Assembly: GCA_024336345.1 (NCBI GenBank)
Contig: JANFOG010000011.1
Coordinates: 1,302,001-1,366,000 of the forward strand
Length of the DNA stretch: 64,000 bases
Direction: 5' to 3'
Source of the DNA: Mariannaea sp. PMI_226
Lineage: Eukaryota; Ascomycota; Sordariomycetes; Hypocreales; Nectriaceae
Below, piece by piece: positions 10,880 to 24,008 of the stretch. The notes under the pieces are model-generated. The model was given only the letters and a program-made list of their open reading frames with translations. It ran no database searches and was not told the DNA's origin. The position numbers and the translations under genes were made by a program. Numbering within the stretch: the first letter of the stretch is position 1; every line of letters begins with the position of its first letter.

Positions 10880-13377
10880 ATGGCAGAGGCGATGACCGAA
10901 AGCCCTGATGGCCAACGAAGAGCTGTATGACTTGCCGCTGCTCCGGTCGCATCGTGGTTATTTGGCATTGCTAACTGATGGCCATTTAAATTACCGTCCA
11001 TAGTGTGATCAATGCCGCTCCCGAAAAGTAGTCAACCCTCTGCCATCCTGTCTTCCGCCTCGGGGCTAACACAGTATCCAGATACGTTGTGACAAAGATA
11101 AGCGGCTTCCATGTTCCAATTGTCGAACTGCGAAGAGAGAATGTAGTTCGACTGGCTTAGGGCAAAAGCCAAGAGAAGTGAGACAGAGGGTCATGGTCTC
11201 CAACCAATAGTACGCAAATCATTGACTGTTCCCTGATGTATCCATGAAGTATATTCATTCACACCGAATGTAGTGAGCGCAAGATTGACCACCTGGCCGC
11301 CCGCCTCACTGGCATCGAAGAGAAACTTGGGAAGATCACAACATATCTTATTCACGGAGGCAACGAATCCTTGAGCCTGCCATCGCTGTCAACGAACAAA
11401 ATTCCAGGAAATACAGTTTCTGTTCCTATGAACGGTTACAGATCAACTGCATCTAATGCTGGTAATGACCAGACTTTTGAGGGTGGCTCCTCTATGAGTG
11501 CCCAGGCTATTTCGGCTGGAGAGTTCCTCGAACAAGTGGTCACAATGACTCCCTTGAGTCAACAAAAAAGTCCAGATGTGCAAGCTGCCCTAGCCTCCCT
11601 GAGACAGATGGTCCATGTGCATACTAGGAATGGATTATCGCAGGAAACCATGTTTGTCAATCAGCGACCATTGCCCAAGGGAGGTATTGCTAAACTCCCA
11701 ATGCCGCCGGTAGATGTTGTACTACATTTACTACGTGAGATTCAAGGTTTGTCACTAATCAATAATATCGTTGAAGCTGAAATTCTAAGATAAGAAAGCG
11801 GGGACACCCATGACATTTATCACGAGTTGCTCTTTTATTACCATCGACTATTTCATAGAATGTTGTCAAAAAGTCTTCTTCGCTATCGAGAACTTCAGCC
11901 TCGCCGTTTTCGTCATCGTCAATGCCGGCCTATACTACCTCTTTCAGGAGAAGTCAATCGCAGAACCTCAGAACGAAAGTTTCCTCTCCTTTCACCATCT
12001 TTGCCGGGATAATTTAGATATTGCTCTTGCCAGTTGGCCTCTTCTGCAACATCCCAACAGAGAGATTATCGAAGCGCTACTGCTTGGTGTAGGTTACCTT
12101 TCCTAAATTGTCAGTATTACTCTAGCTAATAATACAAGGCCACTTACTCGATCGAGGTATCGAAATTCACCATTGCCTATCAGCTCAATAGCACTGCAGC
12201 AGCCATGTGTCAGACACTTGGCTGGCATCGGCTTGAGGGAGACGAAAACGAGGCAAGTGACGCAAAGTTATCAATCTTTTGGTTCTGTTATATGCTGGAC
12301 AAGGTGCTCTCGCTACGCTATGGGCGGAACTCAATCATACAGGACTGGGACATATCAACTCCTCGACGCTTTGGGAATATCCATCTGACAACAGCCTGGA
12401 AGGACATGCTGAATGCATGGATACAGACCGGCAGCGTCCTTGGTGAAGCGTACGAGAAGCTTTACAGTCCTTCTGCGATAACCCAAACACCAAGTCAGCA
12501 GACTCAGAGTGCGCAGGCCATGATACAGAAGTTAAAGCAACAGTGGAAAGTTTTAGAAAATGTGTCAACGTTGATCAAGAGAGAGACTTCAATTCCGGAA
12601 GAGACCCATGCTGAGGAAGAAAGCCCCCAGCAGCGGTACGCAATGTCACTGGAAGTCATTCTAAAGTCGGGACAAGTAAGCCACCTGGCATCACTGACTT
12701 TAATATATCGAGCGATTCCAAATGCGCCAGGATTTGACAGCACTCTCAACTTTGAATGCATCGAAGCGGCACGAATGGCATTCAGGTGCCACGCGGATTG
12801 CATGCAATTGACATCAGAAAATCGCTATTCTACACTTGGGTACTTGCATTGGTGAGCGCCGTCATCACTCCCACTGCGTTTGGTGCTAAACTCCTGTAGG
12901 ACAATTCTATGTGCACCGTTCACGCCCCTTACTGTTCTTTTCTGCCATGTTATCGAGACCTCCAATCGTGAAGATCTGGAGATAATCGGCCGGTTTGCTG
13001 CCAGTTTTCAGCCTGTCCTGTCCATATCTCCTGCCATTGACAGATTTCAGCGTCTTTGCAAGGTCCTCCACCATGTTGCGGAAGTCTACATGGGAGCCAA
13101 GGAACAGGGACAGCAGGATCAGGATATGTACGCCGCAGGGAACGACTTTGATATGTATTTTCTACAGCTAGGCATCCTGTCGCAATCGCAACCGTTTGAA
13201 GGTATGGAAAGCGGCATCTCGGGGAGCGAACTGAGAGAGACCAATGTGGCTCCAGTAAACCAAGCACAGCAACTGGAGGACTGGTTTTCAGGCAACAGAT
13301 CTATCATGAGTATGATGGAAGAAGAGTTCCTGGACTTTGACTCGGGAGATTGGCCATCTTCTACTGTGCCTCAGTAG
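10880..13377 (+). CDS. Zn2Cys6 transcription factor with fungal-specific TF domain, divergent from the ABC transporter
   Basis: Seven predicted exons (10880-10924, 11004-11027, 11082-11209, 11274-11746, 11790-12088, 12139-12851, 12900-13377) encode 719 aa. The zinc cluster starts at residue 16 and is built from three exons: CDQCRSRK, then IRCDKDKRLPCSNC and TAKREC (C-X2-C-X6-C-X7-C-X2-C-X6-C). A short helical linker 'QYERKIDHLAARLTGIEEKL' follows, a likely dimerisation element. The middle homology region includes 'LGWHRLEGDE' and 'SIFWFCYMLDKVLSLRYGR', hallmarks of the fungal TF domain. Each intron is needed to avoid a stop and to keep the family motifs. Start 10880 gives the usual short leader before the zinc cluster; longer in-frame upstream ATGs exist (for example 10586) but add no recognisable sequence. 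Nuclear; probably controls the adjacent transporter. Confidence 0.88.
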
Positions 13378-16198
13378 GAAAGGCGCCTACACGTAGTCTA
13401 GGTCGCTACCGACCGTGCCAACAAGAACCTTGGGTACCACTTTACAGCCTAAGAATTTACCTCATCCTCCACTGTACCCTTTACCCCTCAGCGGACTTCC
13501 CCCGCCCCCACGCCTGCAGGCCTTGCTTGAGGAGGTAGAAGAGTTGAGACTCTGCTATCCAATGGTACTTACTCTTCTCAATAGTGCACAATTGATCAGT
13601 AGTTTTTTAGTGTAGTAATACTTAGAGTAGCTCTTGCTGCGCAGAGAAGCTAAGACAGTTTCGATGGCCACTGATGAGCATGACCTGGCGGCGCGAACAG
13701 CGGTAGTTGGATGTGGCAAAGCAATGGCACCCATTTGTATGCGCATTGCCAACGAATCGCACAACGGAAGCGTTATTTGTGGATCCACTAGTTTTCTCTG
13801 GTTCAGTAATCTGCAGCCATATCGTACATACACAGGAGTAAATCCCTGGGGTGCTAAAAGTATGCATGTGCTAGGTATTATATGCCAGTCCCAGGCTTGC
13901 GGGAGAGGTTAGACCCAGTGAGAGCCTCTCGCTAAGCCTGGCCGGTTGGACACCCTTATTAGGTTCTCCCTAGCTGCCCATAGTTAGAGCCATCTCGCGC
14001 AGTCATTTTCCGTGCGTCAATGAGCTGCACCAGGATGGGTAGCCAAAGTACCAGTTTCGTTGGCTTATTACCCGCCCGATTTCGGTGGTCTCCTTGGCGA
14101 GCCGGAGCTCTCTACGCAGGTAGGTATTGCACTATCGTAGGTAGGTATCTGCCTAGGGTAAAACCCTCCTCCTAACCGACACAAGTAGTAAATATTGAAG
14201 CTGTCCGTCCTGGATCTACTGTAAAGACCCCACCCACATAGCCCACATCCGTCAGAAGACACACCTTTTCTCCGAAACGGTTGCGCTCGGCTGCTGCATT
14301 AGGTGCCATGCCACAGTTCGCTAGTCAGCGGCGCTATTGGCGGCACTGAAGCTGTTCAATTAGGGCCTTGAATTGAATCCACTGTAACGCACGGGCTACC
14401 ATGTGCAGTAGGTCCCGCGCCGGTGGGAAACTGGAAGCCAGTCAACACCACAGCGATCTGATCCGTGTGTCTTTGGACCTACCCTATAGTGTTGTCAGGA
14501 TGCCCCAGGCCAATTCGCACTAGTATGAGACAAGATCTCTGCCAGTTTGAAGAACCCAGCGTACCTGGTCTCAGGCGGATCTATCAAAATGTTAGCTTGT
14601 CAAAATATTAGTTATCTCGGACCGACATCGTGTTGTTTACGGCACGTCGGCGAGTCTTTAGATGTAACTAATTTTTCAGGGCCACCTGTTGGCTGACTAG
14701 AACTCGATCTTCCAATCGACTCTTCCAGTGCCGCAAGCGACCTTACTTCATATTTGCACGTTTGAGAACAGCCGCTTTTCTATCTAGTTGTAGGTTGAAT
14801 GCCTCAACATTTTCGGACTTCATTCGGCGTTGAACGAGTATGTTGTCCAATTGGTGGTCTGAGCTATGAGTCTTGAAGATTAGATTCTAATTGAATCTAT
14901 CGCGTAGCTATGATGCACATCGGGCAGTGGAGGCAGTTTCTTACGCTACACTCATTACAACTACCTAATGAGAGTTACTATAGACTCTCAATCAGTTTAC
15001 TTCGGCTCTTGGAACCGTCTTGAAGTAATGGGGTTCCAGACTGGTGATTGATTTAGTAATACAGATGTTTGTATTGAGTTTGCATCATAGGATTCTCTGT
15101 GTCACTTTTTCAGTGGGCAAATCAAAACCGCGATTCACCAGCTCCGCGGAACCGAAGTCGATTGAAAAAAAGAAAAAGGAAAAAAAGGTCAATGGGTCAC
15201 GCATGTCTACGTAATCTTTTAGACCACTCATCATGCCTTCCTCAAGAGTGACCATGCATTGTTTGGAATTGAATTCCATTAGTGTGCGTGATTGAAAAGA
15301 GGCTGTCGTCAATTGAAATCCTTTAGAAGTAGACTTGCAGATCAAGATCCTCCATGCCATACTTCAAACCCATCTTCCCATTAGAAAAGTGTGCAGTAAT
15401 TGCGTGTCAATGTGTACTTGTTGTTCCCATTCTTCACGACTAGTGGCGGGATATTCAAGAACCATGTCCTACTGTCACTGTAGAACAGGAACCTGTATTC
15501 AGTACTTGGCACACGGAAGTATTTTCATGGTATAGATTATGGTCTCAAGGTGCCATTGGTGGGAGCATGGAGGTGTGACGGTGTGAGACTGAGCTGGTTG
15601 CGAGTATCAGAAACAAACTTGGCAGTCAGCGAACAAGAATTGGCAACTACCATGGAAGCTCTAAAGTGCATTAAATTTTAAGGGATAGGTAGAGGCACAT
15701 TGAAGCAATGTGACGTGGAGAAATAAAGGACGGCGGCGGGGAGCGTCGTTTGGGAGCTGTTGTCCTGCACGAAGCACAAGAATCCCGCTGTGGATGAAGC
15801 TCTGTTACCGATTAAAGGATAGCCCGGAATTCATGCCAGTTGGTCATTCGTACAAAGTACATTGCTAATCACTTATTTACTTGTGGTTACCGGGGAATTG
15901 GCTACCGTCAGGCAACGTTGGGGCGTGGGGAATCCGGGGAATGTGGCATTCTTCGGGACCAGGTCTATGGGGATTTGGAGATGAGGCTGATAGCCCATGA
16001 CTCGACGGCCTCGCTGCGGGGGATTCCCCACTTAGGCATTTTCTTTCGTCCTATCAAGCATTCTCTCGTTATCGGAGATGGTTCGGGGCCCTTCTGTGCC
16101 TTAACAAGGCTCGCTCTCGTCGCACGGCTAGTTTGGCCGGCCATTTCGGCTTCATCTCTCGAAACCTTTCCCCTGTAACGCATTTTCCACGCATAGAG
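13378..16198. other. 2.8 kb intergenic region without recognisable genes
   Basis: Only short frames are present, none resembling a known family. One 66-codon frame near 13415-13615 reads as a Pro-rich stretch followed by 'LQALLEEVEELRLCY', faintly like a retrotransposon gag-type coiled segment, but it is too short to call. The last part is the promoter of the second Zn2Cys6 gene. Confidence 0.5.
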
Positions 16199-18696
16199 AT
16201 GCCTCCCCAAGCCTCCAGCCCAGGCGCAGGCTCGTTACCGGCTGGCCGGACGACCCATGCGTGTGCGCAATGTAGACACAGGTGCGTATGACATGACCCC
16301 AGCTCTCCAATTCTGCCTACTCACATCAGTACCAGGAAACAGAAATGCGGAGGCTTCACATACGGCATCAAATGTCGGCCCTGTACCACACGCAAGGTCA
16401 AGTGCAGTTTTCAGGAAGAGGTTATGGACCTGCGCCATAACCCGTATCTCCGCATGAGATCTTCCAAATCGCCCACTGCCAGCGCGGAGAGCACATCCGC
16501 CGAGAACAACTTCTGCTTGTCTCCTGCTTCAGCTGCCCTGATTCCAGCTTTAATGGTTTTGGATAGAGGAGATGGACAAGCGCCGTTACCGGGACCAGAA
16601 GGCGCTGAGCCGTCGCCTTCAGACGAGGAGCTGCCGAGACAAGTTCGATCGCTCTCGTCACGGTGTGTTTCCCGGATGCCTCCAAGATGGCTCTGGACAG
16701 TATCATGGTCTAACACCATTTCTCTAGAATCAGCGATCTTGAGAGGCGCTTAGTCGCCAGCCAGAGAGACCACCATCCTTCCCCTCCCATCATCTCGTGA
16801 GCTTGCTCCAATTTCTCGCCTTCTTGGCCCCTTCGATATCATGATTCTGACTCAAACCCACCAATCAGCCCGGCATCATTTCCCAATTCCGATACGTACA
16901 GTTTTTCCAGTTCTCCCGGCGCTGCCATCACTGATGGCCCGTTAAAAACCCTCAACCGCCTGCAGACAGATGATTCGGTCGAACTGGAAGTCCATGACCC
17001 CATTTCACGACCAGTGCTGACGCCAGGGGAAGCCTACGTGATATTCAAGCTGTGAGTGTCTTTCAATGTTCTGCCTGAGATCCCGAGCTCATTGATGTAG
17101 ATTCTTCTCTCATGGCCACCCGAATGCGCCCTTCTTAGATGTGGATATCGACTCAGATCCTGATCGCGTCCGTTCAAATAGTACTTTGCTGTTCCTCGCC
17201 ATCCTTTCCGTCGGGGCTCGATTTTGGAGTGCTTCGTCAAAGTAAAATCAACGATTGTCCAGGAATAAAACGGCCCCCTTTTATGCTAACAATTTCGCAG
17301 AACCTCGTGTTGGCTCCATCCCCGATATACTCAGATTGTCCGTTTACTAGACGCGGAGATAATGAGAGTCACCTTGCGCCCTAGGCAAGAGGACCACAAA
17401 TTGGAGACAGTTCAGGCTCTCATGCTGTGCGCACACTGGATGCCCTTGGATATATCGTCCGACGGGAAGCGATATCGATCTCGTTTTTCAGAAGCAGGTG
17501 CATGGCACTGCTTGGGATTGGCGATTCGATGGGCGACGTCTTTGGCGTTAGAAAGGAGTTGCCATCTTAGTTTCCAGCGCCCAGACGCAGTGACGCGAAC
17601 AGACGCGCAGAGGTTCCGAACCATGCTATATCTCACGGAGAGTGACCATTAGTAAGACTCACAGCAAGATATTGTCTCGTCTTGAAAACTGATCATTCCA
17701 GCCTCGCCCTCTCAGCTCGCCGCCCCTCTTATCTCAATCCGGAGCCACTGAACAGCGTCATCGAAAACTTCCTCCGGTGTCCATACGTTCAGCCTACAGA
17801 CATGCGTCTTGCATGTCTGTTTCAAGTCGCATACGGAGCTCACTTCACCGGTTGTAGACCAATAACTATCGAGAGCGTCGAAGCATTCGATAGAGATGTG
17901 CAGCTCGTGGAGAGGCGTTTCACCTCCAATCAAGGTGGCCAGTCAATGGATGCCATGAGCCAGCATTTCCCCTTTACTTCCCTTCGCTGGTATCAACTGT
18001 CCTACACCTGCGCCTTTCTCGATAATACTGATCAGAATCGACGAACGGGACAGGCACTAATGTGGGCGATTGAGTGGGCTAGCCAGATTCTCATCCATCT
18101 ATCAACGTCGTCCTCGCAAGAGGGGGCAGATCATGCTCCCAATCCTCCTCAGCTGGAACCCGACCCCGCTGTAATCGACGTAATGTCGTTCACAATTGAC
18201 CACTACTTCGTCGTGATTGCTTATGCTGCTTTCTTCCTCGTTAACAGCTGGCTGAGGAACTTTGTGGACTGTAAATATACCTCTTCTCAACCTAACCTAT
18301 ACTTACACCAAGAATGACAACTGACACACCTCTGCAGTGAACCTTCGTCCCCATGCGCAACAACCTGGAGATTTACCGAGTCAAGACCCATCCAGCTCCT
18401 TGCTCTTTCGCCTGGTTGATGTTGCTGCCCGTACTCTTGAAGCAGCCAGCCCTCCTGAAGGGCATCTTGCACGCCGTTATGTTCCGTTATTGCGCGGAAT
18501 GGCGGATATAATATTGTCAGACAACACACAACCTCAACCCATGAACGTTGAAACAAGCGCAGCTACGACGGATGCCACAAATCTACAAGAGCAGTTTCCA
18601 AGTCATTTGGGGGAAGATTTGTGGGATATGTTGCAGCAGGCAGGTCTAGAGCCGATTAACTGGCCGAATTTGATGGATGATACACACGCAGGGTAA
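16199..18696 (+). CDS. Zn2Cys6 transcription factor with fungal-specific TF domain (second regulator)
   Basis: Eight predicted exons (16199-16281, 16336-16662, 16728-16796, 16869-17051, 17101-17241, 17301-17651, 17702-18270, 18338-18696) give 693 aa and all join in frame. The zinc cluster begins near residue 22: CAQCRHRKQKC, an eight-residue loop, then CRPCTTRKVKC (C-X2-C-X6-C-X8-C-X2-C-X6-C). A linker 'ISDLERRLVASQRD' follows, probably coiled coil. The TF domain shows 'LFLAILSVGARFW', 'EAGAWHCLGLAIRWATSL' and 'DAQRFRTMLYLTESDHYLAL'. One intron interrupts the zinc cluster after CRHR, close to the position used in the other regulator of this window. Its targets are unknown; it is convergent with the SnoaL-like gene, so a shared promoter is excluded. 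Confidence 0.87.
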
Positions 18697-18885
18697 TGAT
18701 GATGATAATGATGCTGCTCAAAATAAAAGTTTGTCAGCTAATGTTCTACATAAATAATATTATATAACTTCAACCGAATAATAAAATTCCTCCCAAATCA
18801 AGATCAGATCTGAGCCATTTTGATGAATCCCTCGTTTTAAAAATTTACACATGTATATATACAAGCGGTACTATTTCGCTACCGC

Positions 18886-20013
18886 TTACAGTCCCTTCTT
18901 CTCCTCAACCAGCTTAGCAAGCTTAATCTGGACGAGCAAGGATAGCTCATCGTAAACGTTCCACTCGTCAACAATGCGGCCGTTCTTGTAGTGGTAATGC
19001 GTCATGCCCATGATCTGGAGTCGCTGGCCCATGGGCTTGCCGAGTTCAGACAGGAGGCCGTGACCCAGAAGATGACCCTCCAAAATCCAGCGGACGGCAA
19101 CCTTCACGCCGCCCTCCTCGCATGGATTAGAGCAAATGTGCTGAGGGGTGTAAATACCGTCGGGAATGGATCCAAGGAGGGCAAGATGCTGATGCAAGAC
19201 AGCAGCCGAGCCGTTCAGCTCAACCATCTTGGGGCCGTGATATTGCGCGGTTGGCGCATATACCTTGTTGATACGGCCAAACATGCGGCGGTTCCAGACC
19301 TCGTACAGCCACGAAAGCGTCTCAGCCTCGATCTCGTTATGAGCAATGGAGGTATCGGCCTCTTCCTCAGGAAGCTGCTGGCCGATGATACGGCGGTTCT
19401 CGCCAATGTCAACAGCCTCAAGACCCTTGCCGAACAGGCCCTTTGCGGTCTCAGAGGCGAGGACGTGGGGATCAAGCCCAAGCTGCTTGACGATGGCCAT
19501 GTTGTCGGCAACAACCCACTCACGGTAAATCTTGTTCTTGTAGATCATGCAGTCTGCGATGGTACGAGAAACGAAAGTCCTGCCGGTTGCTGGGCCAAAG
19601 TGACCGTACTGGGTGTGTCGGCCAGCGCCGGTAACAAGATGGGAAGTGTAGAAGCCATCCTTGTCATTGCCATTCCACAGGACCTGGGTTGCCATGCCGC
19701 GGCGCTCAGGGAAAGAAACCAGTCGCTGGATGGTGTCTCGCACAATGGCCTCACGGTCGTAGATGGTGCCCATGGTACCGTACAAAACACAGTTGTGAGT
19801 GTAGTGGGTGTAGATCAGACCAATATCCCGCTCATCCCAGATCTTGTGAGTGCATCGCACAATGTAGTCAACAATGTCAGTGTAACAGTCGTCGAAACCT
19901 TCCATTGAGTATGCTCGCTCCCGGTTTGTGGGGGCCAGGTCGGCATAGTCGTTTCGCTCAACCTGAAGAGCGGCGGCCTTTGGCGCACGCTCGTCGTTGC
20001 TTGTAGAAGACAT
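18886..20013 (-). CDS. double SnoaL/NTF2-like domain protein
   Basis: A single exon of 375 aa. Two NTF2-fold (SnoaL-like) units can be seen. The first, about residues 45-175, has the helical start 'YTDIVDYIVRCTHKIWDERDIGLIYTHY' and the 'CMIYKNKIYREWVVADNM' strand. The second, about residues 205-360, has 'LSWLYEVWNRRMFGRINKVY' and 'MTHYHYKNGRIVDEWNVYDEL'. SnoaL-type proteins include polyketide cyclases and many catabolic enzymes of unknown reaction, so the fold is clear and the function is not. The frame can start upstream at 20064, but the ATG at 20013 has a better context and is where family similarity begins. It has strong coding bias, shown by long shadow frames on the other strand, which suggests good expression. 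It ends 189 bp from the convergent Zn2Cys6 gene. Confidence 0.85.
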   Translation of the reverse strand: MSSTSNDERAPKAAALQVERNDYADLAPTNRERAYSMEGFDDCYTDIVDYIVRCTHKIWDERDIGLIYTHYTHNCVLYGTMGTIYDREAIVRDTIQRLVSFPERRGMATQVLWNGNDKDGFYTSHLVTGAGRHTQYGHFGPATGRTFVSRTIADCMIYKNKIYREWVVADNMAIVKQLGLDPHVLASETAKGLFGKGLEAVDIGENRRIIGQQLPEEEADTSIAHNEIEAETLSWLYEVWNRRMFGRINKVYAPTAQYHGPKMVELNGSAAVLHQHLALLGSIPDGIYTPQHICSNPCEEGGVKVAVRWILEGHLLGHGLLSELGKPMGQRLQIMGMTHYHYKNGRIVDEWNVYDELSLLVQIKLAKLVEEKKGL

Positions 20014-22031
20014 GATGAATCGTGGTTGATTGTGAAGATTAAAGTTGGTTGTGAGTGAGACCAAGTGGTGGTGTGGGTGATTGTGAATGATTCAAGTTAC
20101 TATTGGTGATGCAACGCCGGCCTTATCAATGTCTCAAGCTTTGAAGCAGTTCCGGGGCCGGCAACTTGGATTCCAAGGCTTTTCAGCCTACCAACAGGCC
20201 CAGCTATGGCAATTACTCATGTTCCCCATCGGGACGACCGACTATTCTCTGGCGCGCCGCCGTTCGCGCGCCGTCTCTCTTTGCGGGGCACTGGTCAAGA
20301 GACAGGCAGGGGACTGAAAGAGCCTCATCAGATGTCGGGAATGCCGCATGTCAGCATAGAGGTGCCGACATCTACATCGGCTTCTCCCGATGAAGTCCGG
20401 AGACAGTCGGAGATTTTTTTTCGCCCCTGGTCCGAATCTTAGGCACCAGGCGACTGGGCTTGTTTGGCTAGCACACTTACCAAGATGAGTAGGGAGACAG
20501 ACTGACTAGTGAATGCACAATTCTGGCTACAATGCCCGTCTTGAACTTCAAACTTGGATTATTGTAGATTTGGAGTCCATGGGTTGAATTAGGTCGACTA
20601 TGCTCCCCAGAGAACAGAGAACAGAGAACCCCCCTCCTTTCGTAGTAATATACAGTACCAAGCATTTAGGCAGTCAAGTACAGACTACACAATGCCATTA
20701 TTTGTAGCCCCTGTAATGCGAATCTTTTTCCCAGTTGAAGCGTTGTATCATGTATTCTACCCCATCGCCTCACTATTTTCTAGCGTTACGATTCATGTTC
20801 CTAGTGTATACCCGACTCTTCCATTTCTGCCCTTTTACTGGCCCAAAACTATCCCTGAGACACTCAAACGTGAAAGCGTCAACGGGTCAATTGGAGCCAA
20901 AATTGTTTGGACATAAGCGAGATACCATAGTATGTTACCTTTAACCGTTTACGGAAATTTCCCCGCTTGCTAGTTCCCAAGCCACATTGATTTGTACGTA
21001 ACTGAACTGAAGAAAGTATGAAGTATTGTGAGCTGCAAGCCGTAGTACCATAGTAAGTAATTCGTACGGTACGTGCTCATTAGGTAGCTACCGGCTCCCC
21101 GGGGCAGGCATCGACTATCCCCTTTTCTCACCCAGCCCTATGATGGAATTATCCAGTGCGCCGGCGATAGCGGTTATGGCGGGCGTTAGAGACAGATGCC
21201 GTTGGTGAAGCCCGACCTTGCCCGTGACGATGCGAGCAGCTTGCTAGCTACTGTGAACCCTTGATCAGCGCGAAGAGAATCTTGGTCGGCACCGGAAGCG
21301 TTATCAGCATAGGCTAGTAACCATGGCCAAGACAACCGTAATGACAATTCCAACACGTGAGAACATGCAAATGAGAAGTGCAAAGTGTTGAATTTGGGTC
21401 TGAATAACTGAAAGAAGCGGCTGCAAACACGAACCAACCCCTCGCTCCATCAGCATCTCATCAATTATACCCCATAAGAATCTGGCATCTGCAGTCTCCC
21501 CCTCCCTGCCGCCCCCACACCCCATACATAACCCCAGTCTGCCGGCAGAAACATGGCATGTTGGGTATTGTGGATTTAATATATGGAATCTGGGGTTCAA
21601 GTTCTGCTTAGCCAATGCGATGGTCACGTGGGTACGTTTTAATATGATCTCTCAGCTCTTGGACACTAGGCCTTGTTACACTCATTGAGGGACGTAGATA
21701 GTAATACCATAGCCTAGTTCCAGAGAGTATCCGAAGCATGGCTGCCAGAGCCTAAGTCTAGGGTTTGAGTCTGGCCTAAGTCAAGAGTTGTATCACATGA
21801 TTATATGCCTGCAAACTGAACATGATGAAGAGGACCATCACAGATAAGCGTATTGAAGGTAATTAGTCTCATAGAAATAAATGTATACGGGTACGTGATA
21901 TGCCACGTCCCAGATGAAAGTTATATAGTTGCTCTGAGCAAGGGCAGTGTGTGCCCTTCTCCTAGTACATCTAAGCAGTTGCCTAATATATACAGGCCGA
22001 AGCGAACCCAGCACGAGTGATGAATAGCCGC
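20014..22031. other. 2.0 kb intergenic region, no gene recognised
   Basis: Lies between the start of the SnoaL-like gene and the stop of the MFS gene, both on the minus strand, so it must hold the SnoaL promoter. Short frames lack any family resemblance. A short direct repeat (three copies of AGAGAACAG-like units) is at about 20607-20628. Confidence 0.5.
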
Positions 22032-24008
22032 CTAGTACATCTGTCTGTTCCTCATCTCCACAGGCAGGAAGACCATGAGCAAGGATGAAAACCAGATGCC
22101 TCCGGCGCCCAGCCAGAGGATACCCGATCGACCCTCAGCAATGAACTTCTGACCAGCAAAAGGAGCCACAATACCCGCAATACGACCCAGGCATGACAGC
22201 ATGCCGCTGGCGCTCGCACGGTAGGTGGTATCGAATAGCTCCGGGGCGGACGCGTACAGCACAGCGTTAAAGTAGGTCTGCATAATGTACTCCAAGGCGT
22301 TGAGACCTACATAGCCCGCGGTAGTCTTGACCTGTGTGTACATAGCCATGGATAGGCCCTGCAGAGCAGCCGAAATCACAAGCGACCACTTTCTGCCAAT
22401 CAGGGGCAGCTGAACAGAAAATAGTGCAATGATAGCGCCGATAATACCGGGGAGGTAAATGTACACATACTCACGGTACGTGTCAGTGACAGTGCTGGCG
22501 CCAGCATCCACATTGTTACGGAGCAGAACAATAGGGAGAAAGGCGCCGGCCAGGTTGAACGACCAGTAGTTGCCCTATGGCAGTTAGCATGCGATCAAGA
22601 CGGTGCTGGAAAGATATCCTTTCCGGGGGGTGGGTAACGTACCATATACGCGAGGCCGAGGAGGACAAAAGTGAAGCATTGCAGCTTGTTAAGGAAGAGA
22701 CCACGGAGGAATCCGAGCTCTTTGATCATGTTCGTAACAACACCTCTGGCATCCGCGTTGGCGGCCTCTTGGTTCCGGTCAATTCCCATCATGCGATCAA
22801 TCTCAAGGAAGTCCTCGAGAGTTAAAGTGGGAGCAGGAGCACCGTTGAACTTTGCGATCTTGTGGAGAACATCAATGGCATCCTGCTCGCGGCCCTTGCT
22901 CACAAGGAATTTAGGCGACTCGTGGAACCTGAAAACTAGATAACGGGCGAAAAAGATGAACAGGGTCATACAGCCAATTGTGATGACCATATATCTCCAA
23001 CCCATGTTGCTTGACACGGTGCAGCATGCCTCGCCGGCGCCAACGGCGTTACAGGCGGGCAAAGTAGTTTCACACCGGAACTTAGCAGCAGTGCCGTAGG
23101 CGATGGCGGATGCGACCACGACTCCAACGGGCTGCCACATGCTCAGCAGGGATACGAGATAGCGGCGGCTGGGAGGCATGAACTCGAGTGCAATGGTGGC
23201 GTCGATTGGGATGTTGCCGCCGAGGCCAATACACGAGAGGAAGTAGATGCCACAGATGGCTCCGTAGTTGTACTTGCTCGCAGCCTGAGGTCGGTGTGTT
23301 AGTGGGCGATCCATGAAAGAGTGCAGGAGCTAAACTCACAAGAAGCATGCCAAAGACTGAGGTGATCAGGCATGTGAGATTGAAAGCCCACTTGCGACCG
23401 ATGATGTCAGTGACAATACCAAAGGTGAAGGCACCGATGCTACAGAGTGTCAGCAAGATGAGTGGGCATATTGCGCGCAGGAGGGCTACGTACGCGAGAC
23501 CGGCGTTAGCACAGGTGAAGATAAGACCTTGCTTGTCCGCGGGCACATTCATCTCCTGGCTGCGATGTGTGAGCAATAATAGTAATGTTTGCGATGCGCG
23601 CTGGTGCCAACTCACAATACGGCAGTGGCCATCAAGCCAACACCCTGCGCCCAGGCCAAGTCAAGAAAGTAGCCAAAGCCGCAGAGCATCCAGATGCATT
23701 GCTGATATCTGCCAAACCCGAACTTGTCGAGCTCACTGATTGAACAAGTTAGTTCAGTGTCGATAGCGAATGTCCTCGTTTCGCCTGACGAGGCTCCAGA
23801 GGCATCTGGGAGCTTAGAGGGCTTACACATTGATCAAAGCCGCCTTGCGTTCAAAATATGTGAGCTCAGTCTCAGCGCTTCCCTGCAGTGCGTTCTGGAG
23901 AATGTTCCCCTTCGCATGGTTCTCAGTCTTGCCATTGTCAGAAAAGTCTGCATCGGCGACAGAGGCGACTTTGTCTGTGTCCAGATTTTTTTCAGATGGT
24001 GCAGACAT
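22032..24008 (-). CDS. MFS transporter, SVOP/SV2-like or sugar-porter related
   Basis: Six predicted exons (24008-23827, 23735-23616, 23559-23494, 23439-23340, 23284-22643, 22574-22032) encode 550 aa. After a ~55-residue hydrophilic leader comes 'FGFGRYQQCIWMLCGFGYFLD', typical helix 1 of SVOP-like transporters. Then come the A-like loop 'DIIGRKWAF', a 'GGNIPIDATIALEFMP' helix, and a large central loop with 'ESPKFLVSKGREQDAIDVLHKIA', a motif shared with sugar and phosphate porters. The C-terminal half has 'YRASASGMLSCLGRIAGIVAPF'. Twelve membrane segments are expected at the plasma membrane. The substrate is unknown; organic acids, aromatic compounds or sugars are all possible. It is divergent from the amidase gene across 554 bp, so a joint role in taking up and cleaving an amide-containing compound is plausible but unproven. 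Confidence 0.87.

Noticed and set aside
13415..13615. Pro-rich frame with a coiled segment reminiscent of a retrotransposon gag
   Set aside because: Only 66 codons, no LTR, zinc knuckle, protease or reverse transcriptase nearby.
18991..19908. 305-codon open frame on the plus strand opposite the SnoaL-like gene
   Set aside because: It is a shadow of a strongly biased coding strand. No family resemblance, and it lies wholly inside the better-supported minus-strand gene.
21580..21640. GGGTTCAAGTTC string resembling a tRNA T-arm
   Set aside because: No matching acceptor stem, D-arm or anticodon arm could be folded around it.
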